Origin: Streptomyces roseicoloratus
GTDB taxonomy: Bacteria > Actinomycetota > Actinomycetes > Streptomycetales > Streptomycetaceae
Assembly: GCF_004117935.1 (NCBI RefSeq)
Contig: NZ_SDOY01000116.1
Coordinates: 1 to 64,000 of the forward strand
Direction of reading: 5' to 3'
DNA: 64,000 nt
The notes below the pieces were generated by a model. It was not told where the DNA came from. It did not search any database and saw nothing but the letters and a program-made list of their open reading frames with translations. Both the position numbers and the translations under genes were made by a program. This document shows, in pieces, positions 41,474 to 50,092 of the stretch (positions are counted from its first letter, which is position 1; each line of letters opens with the position of its first letter).

Positions 41474-43687
41474 ATGAGCGAGAGCACCACCATCCGCTGG
41501 GAGCAGGACGAGACCGGCGTCGTCACCCTCGTCCTCGACGACCCCGCCCAGTCCGCGAACACCATGAACCAGGCCTTCCGGGCCTCCGTCAAGGCGATCG
41601 CCGACCGCGCGGAGGCCGAGAAGGACTCCATCCGCGGCATCATCTACACCTCCGCGAAGAAGACCTTCTTCGCCGGCGGCGACCTCAAGGACATGATCAA
41701 GGCCGGCCCCGAGGACGCCCAGGCGATCTTCGAGGCCGGCATGGAGATGAAGCGCGCGCTGCGGCGCATCGAGACGCTCGGCAAGCCCGTCGTCGCGGCC
41801 ATCAACGGCGCCGCCCTCGGCGGCGGCTACGAGATCGCGCTGGCCTCCCACCACCGCATCGCGCTCGACGCGCCCGGCTCGAAGATCGGTCTGCCCGAGG
41901 TCACCCTGGGCCTGCTTCCCGGCGGTGGCGGCGTCGCCCGTACCGTGCGCCTGATGGGCATCACCGACGCCCTGCTCAAGGTCCTGCTCCAGGGCACCCA
42001 GTACACCCCCCGGCGGGCGCTGGAGAACGGCCTGGTGCACGAGCTGGCCGCCACCCGCGAGGAGATGCTGGACAAGGCCCGCGCGTTCATCGACGCGAAC
42101 CCCGAGTCCCGCCAGCCCTGGGACGTGCCCGGCCACAGGATCCCCGGCGGCACCCCGTCGAACCCGAAGTTCGCCGCCAACCTGCCGGCCTTCCCCGCGA
42201 ACCTGCGCAAGCAGCTGAACGGCGCCCCCTACCCGGCCCCGCGCAACATCATGGCCGCGGCCGTCGAGGGCTCCCAGGTCGACTTCGAGACCGCGCTGAC
42301 CATCGAGAGCCGCTACTTCACCGAGCTGGTGGTCGGCCAGACCGCGAAGAACATGATCCAGGCGTTCTTCTTCGACCTCCAGGCCGTCAACTCCGGCGCC
42401 AACCGCCCCCGGGACATCGAGCCCCGTACCGTCCGCAAGGTCGCCGTGCTCGGCGCGGGCATGATGGGCGCCGGCATCGCCTACTCCTGCGCCCGGGCCG
42501 GCATCGAGGTCGTCCTCAAGGACGTCTCCGCCGAGGCCGCGGCCAGGGGCAAGGCGTACTCCGAGAAGCTGTGTGCCAAGGCCGTCGCCAAGGGCCGCAC
42601 CACCCAGGCCAAGGCCGACGCCCTGCTCGCGCTGATCACGCCGACCGGCGACGCGGCCGACCTGGCGGGCTGTGACGCGGTGATCGAGGCGGTCTTCGAG
42701 GACACCGCGCTCAAGCACAAGGTGTTCCAGGAGATCCAGCACGTCGTCGAGCCCGACGCGCTGCTGTGCTCCAACACCTCCACCCTCCCCATCACCGTGC
42801 TCGCCGAGGGCGTCGAGCGGCAGACCGACTTCATCGGCCTGCACTTCTTCTCGCCTGTCGACAAGATGCCCCTCGTCGAGATCATCAAGGGCGAGCACAC
42901 CGGCGACGAGGCCCTGGCCCGCGCCTTCGACCTGGTCCGCCAGATCAACAAGACGCCCATCGTCGTCAACGACTCCCGCGGCTTCTTCACCTCCCGGGTG
43001 ATCGGCCACTTCATCAACGAGGGCGTCGCGATGGTGGGCGAGGGCGTCGAGCCCGCTTCCGTCGAACAGGCCGCGGCCCAGGCCGGCTACCCGGCCAAGG
43101 TCCTCTCCCTCATGGACGAACTGACCCTCACCCTGCCCCGCAAGATCCGCAACGAGACCCGCAAGGCCGTCGAGGAGGCCGGCGGCACCTGGACGCCGCA
43201 CCCGGCGGACGTCGTCATCGACCGGATGGTCGACGAGTTCGGCCGTCCCGGCCGCAGCGGCGGTGCCGGCTTCTACGAGTACGGCGAGGACGGAAAGCGC
43301 GGCAGGCTGTGGCCGGGCCTGCGCGAGCACTTCGGGCCTTCCGGGGATCGTGCCCCGGGCGATCACGGCACCGGGCCCGAGGCCGACGTCCCGTTCCGCG
43401 ACATGCAGGAACGGATGCTCTTCGCCGAAGCCCTCGACACCGTGCGCCTCCTGGAGGAAGGCGTCCTGACCTCCGTCGCCGACGCCAACATCGGCTCCAT
43501 CCTCGGCATCGGCTTCCCGGCCTGGACCGGCGGCGTGCTCCAGTACGTCAACGGCTACGAGGGCGGCCTCGCCGGCTTCGTGGAGCGGGCCCGCGAGCTC
43601 GCCGCCACCTACGGCGAGCGCTTCACCCCGCCCGCCCTCCTGGTGGAGAAGGCCGGGCGGGGCGAGGTCTTCACGGACGCGGAGTAG
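41474..43687 (+). CDS. fadB: Fatty-oxidation complex alpha subunit (enoyl-CoA hydratase/3-hydroxyacyl-CoA dehydrogenase)
   Basis: This 737-residue protein joins two activities. Residues about 1-300 form a crotonase domain with the oxyanion-hole motif FFAGGDLKDM and NGAALGGGYEIALAS. From about residue 320, an NAD-binding dehydrogenase domain begins (VAVLGAGMMGAGIAYSC), with the catalytic HFFSPVDKMPLVEII and a C-terminal helical domain (NDSRGFFTSRVIGHFINEG). It acts with the upstream thiolase. GGAGAAG precedes the ATG at 41474. The last 17 bp overlap the end of the convergent MerR gene. Confidence 0.94.
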   Translation: MSESTTIRWEQDETGVVTLVLDDPAQSANTMNQAFRASVKAIADRAEAEKDSIRGIIYTSAKKTFFAGGDLKDMIKAGPEDAQAIFEAGMEMKRALRRIETLGKPVVAAINGAALGGGYEIALASHHRIALDAPGSKIGLPEVTLGLLPGGGGVARTVRLMGITDALLKVLLQGTQYTPRRALENGLVHELAATREEMLDKARAFIDANPESRQPWDVPGHRIPGGTPSNPKFAANLPAFPANLRKQLNGAPYPAPRNIMAAAVEGSQVDFETALTIESRYFTELVVGQTAKNMIQAFFFDLQAVNSGANRPRDIEPRTVRKVAVLGAGMMGAGIAYSCARAGIEVVLKDVSAEAAARGKAYSEKLCAKAVAKGRTTQAKADALLALITPTGDAADLAGCDAVIEAVFEDTALKHKVFQEIQHVVEPDALLCSNTSTLPITVLAEGVERQTDFIGLHFFSPVDKMPLVEIIKGEHTGDEALARAFDLVRQINKTPIVVNDSRGFFTSRVIGHFINEGVAMVGEGVEPASVEQAAAQAGYPAKVLSLMDELTLTLPRKIRNETRKAVEEAGGTWTPHPADVVIDRMVDEFGRPGRSGGAGFYEYGEDGKRGRLWPGLREHFGPSGDRAPGDHGTGPEADVPFRDMQERMLFAEALDTVRLLEEGVLTSVADANIGSILGIGFPAWTGGVLQYVNGYEGGLAGFVERARELAATYGERFTPPALLVEKAGRGEVFTDAE

Positions 43688-44420
43688 TCCGGAACGCGGC
43701 CCTCAGCTCCTCGCTGAGGGACCGCTGGAAGGCCGTGACCAGGGCCTGGACCACCATCGGCTGCATGTGCGCCGAGAGCGACTTCATCGCCGTCAGGTGG
43801 TCCGGGTCCGCGCCGCTCTCCCGGTACGGGCTCCACACCTGCTCCTGGAACAGCCGGGCCAGCTCCTGTGCCGCGCTGCGCGCGTGCTCCAGGAGCACGG
43901 TCCGGGAGGCCAGGATCGTCTCGTGCTCGATCGGCACGTCGAGCAGCTCGACGCCGAGCCGCAGCAGGGAGCCGTCGAGCCGGAAGGTGCCGGGCTCGGC
44001 GGTGCGGTCGAGCACGCCCATGGCGGCGAGCCGGTCCACGTCCCGGTCCGCGAGCGGACGCCCCGCCCGGCGCTCCAGCTCCTGCCGGGTGATCGCCTCG
44101 GCCGACTCCGGTGCCCACGAGGCCACCAGGGCCCGGTGGATCGCCAGGTCCTGGGCGCTCAGATCGGCCGGCAGCTGCTCCAGATAGCGCTCGATCGCGG
44201 CGAGCGTCATGCCCTGCCGCTGCAGCTCCTCGATCAGTGCCAGCCGCGACAGGTGGGCCGGCCCGTAGTGCCCCACCCGGCGCGGCCCGATGACGGGCGG
44301 AGGCAGCAGCCCCCGCGTCCCGTAGAACCGCACCGTCCGCACGGTCACCCCGGCCCGCGCGGCCAGCTCGTCCACCGTGTAGACCGGCTCTCCGGACTGC
44401 TCGTCGCTCGCGTGCTCCAT
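43671..44420 (-). CDS. MerR-family transcriptional regulator
   Basis: This 249-residue regulator has an N-terminal MerR winged helix (YTVDELAARAGVTVRTVRFY, then LIEELQRQGMTLAAIERYL) and a longer effector region of helices. It lacks the cysteines of metal sensors, so it probably senses a small molecule, possibly an acyl-CoA given its place. It is tail to tail with fadB and overlaps it by 17 bp, so antisense readthrough is possible. Control of the beta-oxidation operon is suggested by location only. Confidence 0.88.
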   Translation of the reverse strand: MEHASDEQSGEPVYTVDELAARAGVTVRTVRFYGTRGLLPPPVIGPRRVGHYGPAHLSRLALIEELQRQGMTLAAIERYLEQLPADLSAQDLAIHRALVASWAPESAEAITRQELERRAGRPLADRDVDRLAAMGVLDRTAEPGTFRLDGSLLRLGVELLDVPIEHETILASRTVLLEHARSAAQELARLFQEQVWSPYRESGADPDHLTAMKSLSAHMQPMVVQALVTAFQRSLSEELRAAFRTTPRP

Positions 44421-44426
44421 GGTTCA

Positions 44427-44439
44427 ACAGTATTGCTGT
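44427..44439. promoter_or_regulatory. Weak MerR operator candidate
   Basis: ACAG-TATTG-CTGT lies 6 bp before the MerR start. The arms are only 4 bp, so this is tentative. Confidence 0.3.
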
Positions 44440-44502
44440 CTCACCACCTCTGTAAAAGACGTCGGCGGGAGGCGGACCGATGTCAGTGGTGGCTGGTTCG
44501 TG

Positions 44503-44790
44503 CGGCTGGAGCCGGATGTGCGGGTGGCCAACAGGGTGGGGCAGCGGGGGATCCGGACGGGGCGCGGCAGCGGGGTGCCGGTGCGGTACGAGGCGATCGA
44601 CGCGGCCCTCGGCCTGCACGCCGACCGGCCTGCTCGCCGACCGGCCGGCGGAGCTCGGGGCCTCGGTCCACATGCCGCGGATCGGCTGCGGGCTCGCGGG
44701 CGGGAAGTGGTCGCGGGTCGAGCCGCTCGTGGCGGAGCGGCTGGTGGCGCGCGGGATACCGGTCACCGTGGACGACCTCGGGGCGCAGGC
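44503..44790 (+). pseudogene. Decayed macro-domain protein gene
   Basis: The C-terminal half of a macro domain is readable in two frames. Bases 44503-44616 encode VANRVGQRGIRTGRGSGVPV and VRYEAIDAALGL; from 44633 the next frame gives LADRPAELGASVHMPRIGCG and then LAGGKWSRVEPLVAERLV. Between them lie 16 extra bases (44617-44632) that resemble the following 16 at 14 positions, so a slippage duplication caused the frameshift. Deleting them restores GLLADRPAEL. The N-terminal half, which holds the ADP-ribose loop, is missing. The gene is therefore nonfunctional. Confidence 0.8.
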
Positions 44791-44890
44791 CGCGTCCCGG
44801 GCGGTAGGGGAGCCCGGGAGAAGGAGACGTGCGGCGGGCGCTAGAGTCATGCGCCTGTTCGAATTCAGGGGTAGGTAGGGGAGGGGGCGC

Positions 44891-45370
44891 ATGCAGGCGC
44901 AACTCAGGGAGACGGCCACCGAGTTGGCCCGGCTCCTGTGGCGGGAGCACACCGTGTACCGCGAGCGTGACGGCGGCGTGGTGATCCGCGGCGAGCACGT
45001 GCGGCGCTGGATCAGTCTGGCGCCCACCGGCGGCAAGGACCAGGCGCGGGTCCGGGCCGGCCGGATACTCGACGGCGGGACGACCGCACCCGCCCGGCTC
45101 GAGGCCGTCGTGGACCTGACCTCCGGCACCGCCGAGCTGGCCACGGTCTGCCGTCGGCTGCTCGCCGAGACCGCCGCCGACGCCGCGCCTTCGACGGCCG
45201 GGGCCTCCAGACCGTCGCGCCCGGCGAGGGCGACGCGGTCCCCGAAGGCCACGAAGGCGGCCCGCCCGGGCAGGGGGCGCCACACCGGCGTCGGCTCGTG
45301 GGTGGTCCTCATGTGCGTGGGCGTCGTCGTCGCGCTGTGGGCGTACGCGGTCTTCGGCGGCGCGCTGTAG
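44891..45370 (+). CDS. Hypothetical protein with C-terminal membrane anchor
   Basis: This 159-residue protein starts with a helical, charged domain (about residues 1-60; ELARLLWREHTVYRERDGG) and then a Ser/Arg/Lys-rich linker. A single membrane segment closes it (WVVLMCVGVVVALWAYAVF, about 137-156). It is predicted to be a tail-anchored or inner-membrane protein with its basic region inside. A GGGGAGGGGG ribosome-binding site precedes the ATG. I do not recognise the family. It is followed by a strong terminator. Confidence 0.7.
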   Translation: MQAQLRETATELARLLWREHTVYRERDGGVVIRGEHVRRWISLAPTGGKDQARVRAGRILDGGTTAPARLEAVVDLTSGTAELATVCRRLLAETAADAAPSTAGASRPSRPARATRSPKATKAARPGRGRHTGVGSWVVLMCVGVVVALWAYAVFGGAL

Positions 45371-45386
45371 CCGTGCCCGCGCGGGC

Positions 45387-45419
45387 GGGCGCCGTGGGAT
45401 CCTCACGGCCACGGCGCCC
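45387..45419. terminator. Bidirectional intrinsic terminator
   Basis: GGGCGCCGTGG (45387-45397) and CCACGGCGCCC (45409-45419) form a perfect 11-bp stem between convergent genes. Confidence 0.75.
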
Positions 45420-45463
45420 GGGTCCCGGCCGCCGGTCGCCGGTGGCGGTCCGGCGGGGGCCCG

Positions 45464-46480
45464 TCAGCTCGCCGACCGGCCCGTCACCGGGTAGTGGTCG
45501 CTGAGGTTCGTGTAGGTGTACTTCGTGCCCCAGCTGGACACGGTCCACGGCGCGGTCTGCTCCGGGATCACGTTGTTCGTCCAGCCCGTCGGGCGGGCGT
45601 TCCCGGCGCGGAAGAGGATGTAGTCGAGGTCCTCGCGCGGATCGCTCGGGTAGCGGTCGCGGGCGATCGAGTTCAGCGCCGTGTCGAAGGAGTACGGGTG
45701 ACCGGTGCGGGCGTCCGCGCCGGCCAGGCCCGCGTCGGCGAGCATCGTGGCGTACTCCGGCGTGCGCGAGTCCACGTTCATGTCGCCCGCGACGATCACC
45801 TGCTCGTTCGCCGGGATGTTCTTGGCGTCGAGGAACGCGTCGATGTTCCGGAACTGCCGGCTGCGCGTCTGCGCCGCCTCTCCGGCCGAGCAGCCCGGGT
45901 CGGTGGACTGGGTGTGGGTGCCGACCACGTGCACCTTGGTGCCGTTGACGTCGAGCACCGCGTACGCGAAACCCTTGTTCGAGTACCAGTCGGAGCCGCA
46001 GGCGTCCTTGTAGACGTACTGCTCCTTGCGGACGATCGGCCACTTGCTGAGGATCGTCACACCGCCGTCCTCGGGCGTCATGGCGGAGTAGGCGCCCCCG
46101 GTGGCGTCCCAGCCCGACGTGGAGCGGCCCACGACGGGCGTCTGGTGCGGGTACCGGGCGGCCGCCCTGCTCTTGAGGGCCTCGGAGGAGGAGTTGTCGA
46201 AGGCCTCCTGGAGCACGACCACGTCCTGGCCCTGGAAGAAGGAGGTCGCGGGGATCGCGGCGGCCCGGTGGTCCTGGCCCCAGTTCGGGTAGAGCGTCTT
46301 GGAGAACAGGAAGACGTTGTACGTCAGCACCTTCAGGTCCGGCGTCGCGGCGGAGGCCGGCGCGGTGGCGTTCGTGGCCGCGGTGGCCGAGGCGGAGGGT
46401 GCGGCGGCGGTCAGGGTGGCCGCGGCCAGCGCGGCCGAGAGTGCGGCGCCGGGCAGGCGGCGGAGCGCGGAGGTACGCAC
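45464..46480 (-). CDS. Secreted sphingomyelin phosphodiesterase-like enzyme
   Basis: This 338-residue exported protein is an endonuclease/exonuclease/phosphatase-fold enzyme with the bacterial neutral sphingomyelinase pattern. After a signal peptide (about residues 1-33), LKVLTYNVFLFSKTLYPNWG starts the fold. Metal- and catalysis-related residues appear in VVLQEAFDNSS, HVVGTHTQSTDPGC, VIVAGDMNVDS, EDLDYILFRAG and LSDHYPVTG. It would hydrolyse sphingomyelin or other phosphodiesters outside the cell, perhaps for phosphate or choline supply. GTG 46480 follows GGGAG. No lipid-transport gene is nearby. Confidence 0.9.
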   Translation of the reverse strand: MRTSALRRLPGAALSAALAAATLTAAAPSASATAATNATAPASAATPDLKVLTYNVFLFSKTLYPNWGQDHRAAAIPATSFFQGQDVVVLQEAFDNSSSEALKSRAAARYPHQTPVVGRSTSGWDATGGAYSAMTPEDGGVTILSKWPIVRKEQYVYKDACGSDWYSNKGFAYAVLDVNGTKVHVVGTHTQSTDPGCSAGEAAQTRSRQFRNIDAFLDAKNIPANEQVIVAGDMNVDSRTPEYATMLADAGLAGADARTGHPYSFDTALNSIARDRYPSDPREDLDYILFRAGNARPTGWTNNVIPEQTAPWTVSSWGTKYTYTNLSDHYPVTGRSAS

Positions 46481-46663
46481 GATGAACTCCCGAGTGAGGG
46501 TGGGGGGTTGGACCGGGCGCCGCACATCAAATCAGCCGCGGTTACCTTCCGGTAGCCTCTGGATGCCGCGAATCTTGCGTGGATCGCACGAACGCGCCAA
46601 CTCTCCGGCCTCTCCCCGGGATCTGCCGGAAATAGGAGTTTTGCGACCAGGTAGGATGCGCGC

Positions 46664-47152
46664 ATGACCCTCGCGCAGAACTCGCAGATCTTCCCCACCG
46701 ACCTGGGACCGCTCAACCCGGTCTGGGCCGAGCTCATCCTCGGCGCCGTCCTCTTCGGCCTGACCTTCCTGATCCTGGCCAAGGGGATCCTGCCGAAGAT
46801 CAAGCGCACGCTCGCCGAGCGTGAGGACGCCATCGAAGGCGGCACCGAGCGTGCCGACGACCTGCGTGCCGAGGCCACCGCCATCCGCGAGCAGTACGAG
46901 GCCGAGCTCGCCGAGGCCCGCCACGACGCCGCGCGCATTCGCGCCCAGGCCACCGAGGAGGGCTCGAAGGCCATCGCCGCCGCCCGCGCCGAGGGCATCG
47001 CCGAGCGCGACCGCATCCTCGCCTCCGGCCACGAGCAGATCTCCGTCGAGCGCGAGGCCGCCGAGCGCGAGCTCGCCGGTGACGTCGACGCCTGGGCCCG
47101 CTCCCTGGCCGGCCGCATCGTCGGCGAGCCGGTCGGCGCCGAGCGCGCCTGA
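46664..47152 (+). CDS. Orphan ATP-synthase subunit b-like protein
   Basis: This 162-residue protein has the layout of the F0 subunit b stalk. One membrane segment lies near the N-terminus (LILGAVLFGLTFLILAKGIL) and a long charged coiled coil follows (about residues 40-140). The family motif near the membrane is GILPKIKRTLAEREDAIEGG. Unlike atpF of the main atp operon, it stands alone, with no other atp gene within the window. It may be a duplicate stalk or a repurposed membrane coiled-coil protein. Confidence 0.85.
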   Translation: MTLAQNSQIFPTDLGPLNPVWAELILGAVLFGLTFLILAKGILPKIKRTLAEREDAIEGGTERADDLRAEATAIREQYEAELAEARHDAARIRAQATEEGSKAIAAARAEGIAERDRILASGHEQISVEREAAERELAGDVDAWARSLAGRIVGEPVGAERA

Positions 47153-47533
47153 CGCACCACGCACACGCGCAGGGGCCGCGCCCCGGGCCGCCGACAGGCC
47201 CGGGCCGCGGCCCCGCGTCGTATCCACACCGGACGCGCCGCGAACGCACGCCGTGCGACGGACGCCGTGCTGCGCCGTGCCGTGCTGCGTCACCCGGGAC
47301 GCCTCGACTCCGAGCGCCGGTCGCCGTACGCCGGTCGCCGTACGCCGGGAGCCCGCCGGGCACGGCGCCCGGCCCGCTGCCGACCGGACGCCGTGCCGAC
47401 CGGGCCGGCGGGACGGGGTGCCGACCGGTGCCGACCGGGGCCTCCGCCGCCGGCGGCCCCCGTCCGCCCGGTCCGGGGGCCTTGCCCGCCGCGCGGGAGC
47501 CGGGCAGCCTGGGAGAACGAGAGGGACACCGAG
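47153..47533. other. Gene-free, repeat-prone gap
   Basis: The 381-bp gap has short duplications such as GTCGCCGTACGCCG (47319-47346) and runs of CCGTGC. No promoter or coding signal is firm, although a plus-strand frame stays open because of base bias. Confidence 0.5.
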
Positions 47534-48775
47534 TTGACGGACCACGACGACCACACCCCGCACGAACGAGCGATCCCGCACCCGGGAGCCGGCCCGACGG
47601 CGCCGCACGGCCCCACAGGCTCGCCGGAGCTGGAGCTGGAGCGGGAGCGGGTCCAGGGCCACGACCAGGCCCAGGCCCGGGTCCGGGATCAGGCACACGA
47701 CCAGGCCCAGGCCCGCGACCAGACCCAGGCTCGGGTCCAGACCCAGGCCCGGGTCCGGGACCAGGTTCGCGAGCAGGCCCCGTCGCAGGTGCCCGTGGCC
47801 CCGGACGCGCGCCCGGGGCGTGCTCCGGGATCACGCCCGCGGGCACCGCGCCCCGAGCCCGTGCCGCCGCCCGTCGGCGGGGTGCTCTGGACGCTCGCTG
47901 GTGACATACGGGCCCTGCTCATGCTGCCCGCGGCGCTCACCATGCAGGTCGCCCACCCCGCCATCGGCGCGGGCGTCGACGACCACTCCGTCTTCCGCAC
48001 GGACCCGTGGGGCCGCGGCGAGCGCTCGCTGCGCTCCCTCCAGCTGTGGATCTACGGCGGCGAGCGGGCCGCCGAGGAGGGCCGCAGGCTGCGCGCGCTC
48101 CACAAGGAGATCCAGGGCACCGACGCCCACGGCCGCCGCTACCACGCGCTCGACCCCGCCTACTACGCCTGGGTGCACGCCACCGGCTACCCCGTGTACC
48201 GCCACGGCCTCCGCTACCTCGCCCGCCCCCTCACCGACGCCCAGGAACGGCAGCTCTACGCGGAGTGGCTCCAGGTCGGCCGGATCCTCGGCATCCACGA
48301 CCGGGACATGCCCCAGTCGATCGAGGAGTTCTGGCCGTACTACCGCCGGGTCCTCGACGAGGAGCTCGAGGCCACCGCCGTCGTCCGCGAACTGGTCGCC
48401 ACCGACGCCGCCGTACCCGCGCCCGATCGCGGCCCGCTGCCCGTACGGGTCGTCCTCGCCGCCCTGTGGCCGCTGCTCCGCCGCCCCTTCCTGCGGACCC
48501 GCGCCTTCCTCACCGCCGGACTCATGCCTCCGGAAGCCCGCGCCGCGATCGGCCTGGAATGGTCGCGGGACCAGGAACGCCGGCTCCGCCGCCTCGCCCG
48601 CGTCGTACGGATCGTCGTCCCCCTGCTCCCCGAACGGCTGCGCTACCTCCCGCTGGCCCGCGAGGCCCGTGCGAACGCCCGCCGCGAGGCGCGCCACCGC
48701 GGGTCCGACACGGCCGGTCGACAGCGTCAGGGCCTGCCCGGGGCGACCTTCGAACGGCGGAACACCGAGCGGTAG
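47534..48775 (+). CDS. MpaB-family (DUF2236) oxygenase-like protein
   Basis: This 413-residue protein has a variable N-terminal 115 residues and then the DUF2236/MpaB helical domain. The signature is MQVAHPAIGAGVDDHSVFRT followed by DPWGRGERSLRSLQ; its His residues belong to the heme or metal site proposed for the family. Later conserved blocks are DPAYYAWVHATGYPVYR and MPQSIEEFWPYYRRVL. The N-terminus contains a Gln/Ala/Arg repeat (DQAQARVRDQAHDQAQARDQ). Oxidative cleavage of polyisoprenoids or steroids is known for a few relatives only. TTG 47534 is the best start; the exact start is uncertain. The 3' end overlaps the convergent GlxA-type gene by 49 bp. Confidence 0.85.
   Translation: MTDHDDHTPHERAIPHPGAGPTAPHGPTGSPELELERERVQGHDQAQARVRDQAHDQAQARDQTQARVQTQARVRDQVREQAPSQVPVAPDARPGRAPGSRPRAPRPEPVPPPVGGVLWTLAGDIRALLMLPAALTMQVAHPAIGAGVDDHSVFRTDPWGRGERSLRSLQLWIYGGERAAEEGRRLRALHKEIQGTDAHGRRYHALDPAYYAWVHATGYPVYRHGLRYLARPLTDAQERQLYAEWLQVGRILGIHDRDMPQSIEEFWPYYRRVLDEELEATAVVRELVATDAAVPAPDRGPLPVRVVLAALWPLLRRPFLRTRAFLTAGLMPPEARAAIGLEWSRDQERRLRRLARVVRIVVPLLPERLRYLPLAREARANARREARHRGSDTAGRQRQGLPGATFERRNTER
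47645..47775 (+). repeat. In-gene CAGGCC-type hexamer-rich repeat
   Basis: Imperfect 12-18-bp units of CGACCAGGCCCAGGCCCGGGT encode Asp-Gln-Ala-Gln-Ala-Arg repeats at the N-terminus of the MpaB-like protein. Confidence 0.8.
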
Positions 48776-49794
48776 GCGCTCGGGCGGTGGCCCGTGTGAC
48801 GGGCGAAGAGGGCGGCGAAGGTGCCGGGGTCGCGGTAGCCGACGGCCGCCGCGACGGCGGCGACGGTGCGGTCGGTGGTCTCCAGGAGGTGACGGGCCCG
48901 GCGGACCCGGGACGCCTGGAGATGCGCCAGCGGGCTGCGCCCGGTCTCCTCGGCGAAGCGGCGCAGCAGCGTGCGGGTGCTGACCCCGAAGGCGTCCGCG
49001 AGCGCGCCGAGGTCGTACCGCTCGGCGAGGTCCCGGTCGAGCCGCCGCATGACGCGCTGCGAGAAGTCGCCGCCCGGCTGGGGCAGGAGCCGCGGGTCGA
49101 CGTACGGGGTCTGGGAACTCCGGGCGTCGTCGACGAGCGCCACCCGTGCGGTGGCCCTGGCCACCCGGGCGCCGCTGTGCCGGCGGATCAGGTCCAGCGC
49201 GAAGTCGTACATGGCCGTGAAGGCGGCGGTGGTCGTCACGCCCGCGTCGGTGACGACCAGCCGCTCGGGCCGGACGTCGGTGCCCGGGCAGCGCCCGGCC
49301 AGCTCGTCGGCGTACAGCCAGGACGTGGTGGCCCGGCGCCCGTCCAGCAGTCCCGCCTCGGCGAGCAGGAACGCGCCGACGCAGAGCGACACGACCGCGG
49401 TGCCGGCGGCGGCCCGCGCGCGGATCACCGCGACCTCGGGGCCGAGCAGGGCGAGGCGCGCGTCGAGGTCGTCGCCGGGGACGAGCTCGAAACCGGGCAC
49501 GACGAGGACGTCGACCTCACGCGGCGGACGCACGTCCAGGCTCGTGCCGCCCGAGGCGGCGACCCGACGGCGCGGCGAGACGACCGACACCTCGTACCCG
49601 GGCCCGCCCGGCCCGGCGACGTGTGCGGCCATGGTCAGCAGGTCGGGGATGCCGAAGACCTCCGAGGCGAAGCACCCGGGATAGGCGAGCACGCCGACCC
49701 GCAGCGCCGCCGCGTCCGAGCTGCCCTTCGTGTGCTCGTCCGAGGCGGGGGCCGGCCGCCGGTGCCCGTCCGCGCGCCGTGTCGTCATGGTCAT
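48727..49794 (-). CDS. GlxA-family transcriptional regulator (DJ-1/PfpI plus AraC)
   Basis: This 355-residue protein has an N-terminal DJ-1/PfpI-like domain (about residues 30-215; VGVLAYPGCFASEVFGIPDL, with AVVSLCVGAFLLAEAGLL as the nucleophile-elbow-like region). It is followed by a C-terminal AraC domain with two helix-turn-helix motifs (about 250-345; LADAFGVSTRTLLRRFAEET, VAAAVGYRDPGTFAALFARH). Such proteins usually control genes beside them; the divergent dienelactone hydrolase-like gene is the obvious candidate. The 3' end overlaps the MpaB-like gene. Confidence 0.9.
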   Translation of the reverse strand: MTMTTRRADGHRRPAPASDEHTKGSSDAAALRVGVLAYPGCFASEVFGIPDLLTMAAHVAGPGGPGYEVSVVSPRRRVAASGGTSLDVRPPREVDVLVVPGFELVPGDDLDARLALLGPEVAVIRARAAAGTAVVSLCVGAFLLAEAGLLDGRRATTSWLYADELAGRCPGTDVRPERLVVTDAGVTTTAAFTAMYDFALDLIRRHSGARVARATARVALVDDARSSQTPYVDPRLLPQPGGDFSQRVMRRLDRDLAERYDLGALADAFGVSTRTLLRRFAEETGRSPLAHLQASRVRRARHLLETTDRTVAAVAAAVGYRDPGTFAALFARHTGHRPSAYRSVFRRSKVAPGRP

Positions 49795-50092
49795 GCCTTC
49801 CGCGTGCTCCGCCGACGCGTTCGACGCGTTCGACGGGGGCGATCGTCGGCGGCCTCGTGAGCCGTCCGCCTCGTGAGCCGTCCGTCTCGTGAGTTGTCTG
49901 CCTCGCCCGGCCCGTCCGTCCTGTGCTCCTCGTCCGCCTGGTTCCGGCCTGCCGGTCTGGCCGAGCCCTCCGGCCCCGTCCGGTCCGCCCAGACCGTCAC
50001 CCCCGTCGCCCCTCCTTGTGTGGCGAGATTACCCGTGACCTCGGCGATCCCGCCCCTCCTCCGGACGCCTGCGACCCGGCACGCTCTCCTCC
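49795..50092. other. Divergent promoter region with short repeats
   Basis: The 298-bp gap holds TTCGACGCG duplicates (49819-49838) and three copies of CTCGTGAGCCGTCCG-like units (49855-49895). It should contain both divergent promoters, which are not individually identifiable. Confidence 0.5.

Noticed and set aside
47267..47533. N-terminal extension of the MpaB-like protein
   Set aside because: The extra 89 residues are Arg/Ala/Pro low complexity from a repeat-rich gap and lie before a better start at 47534.
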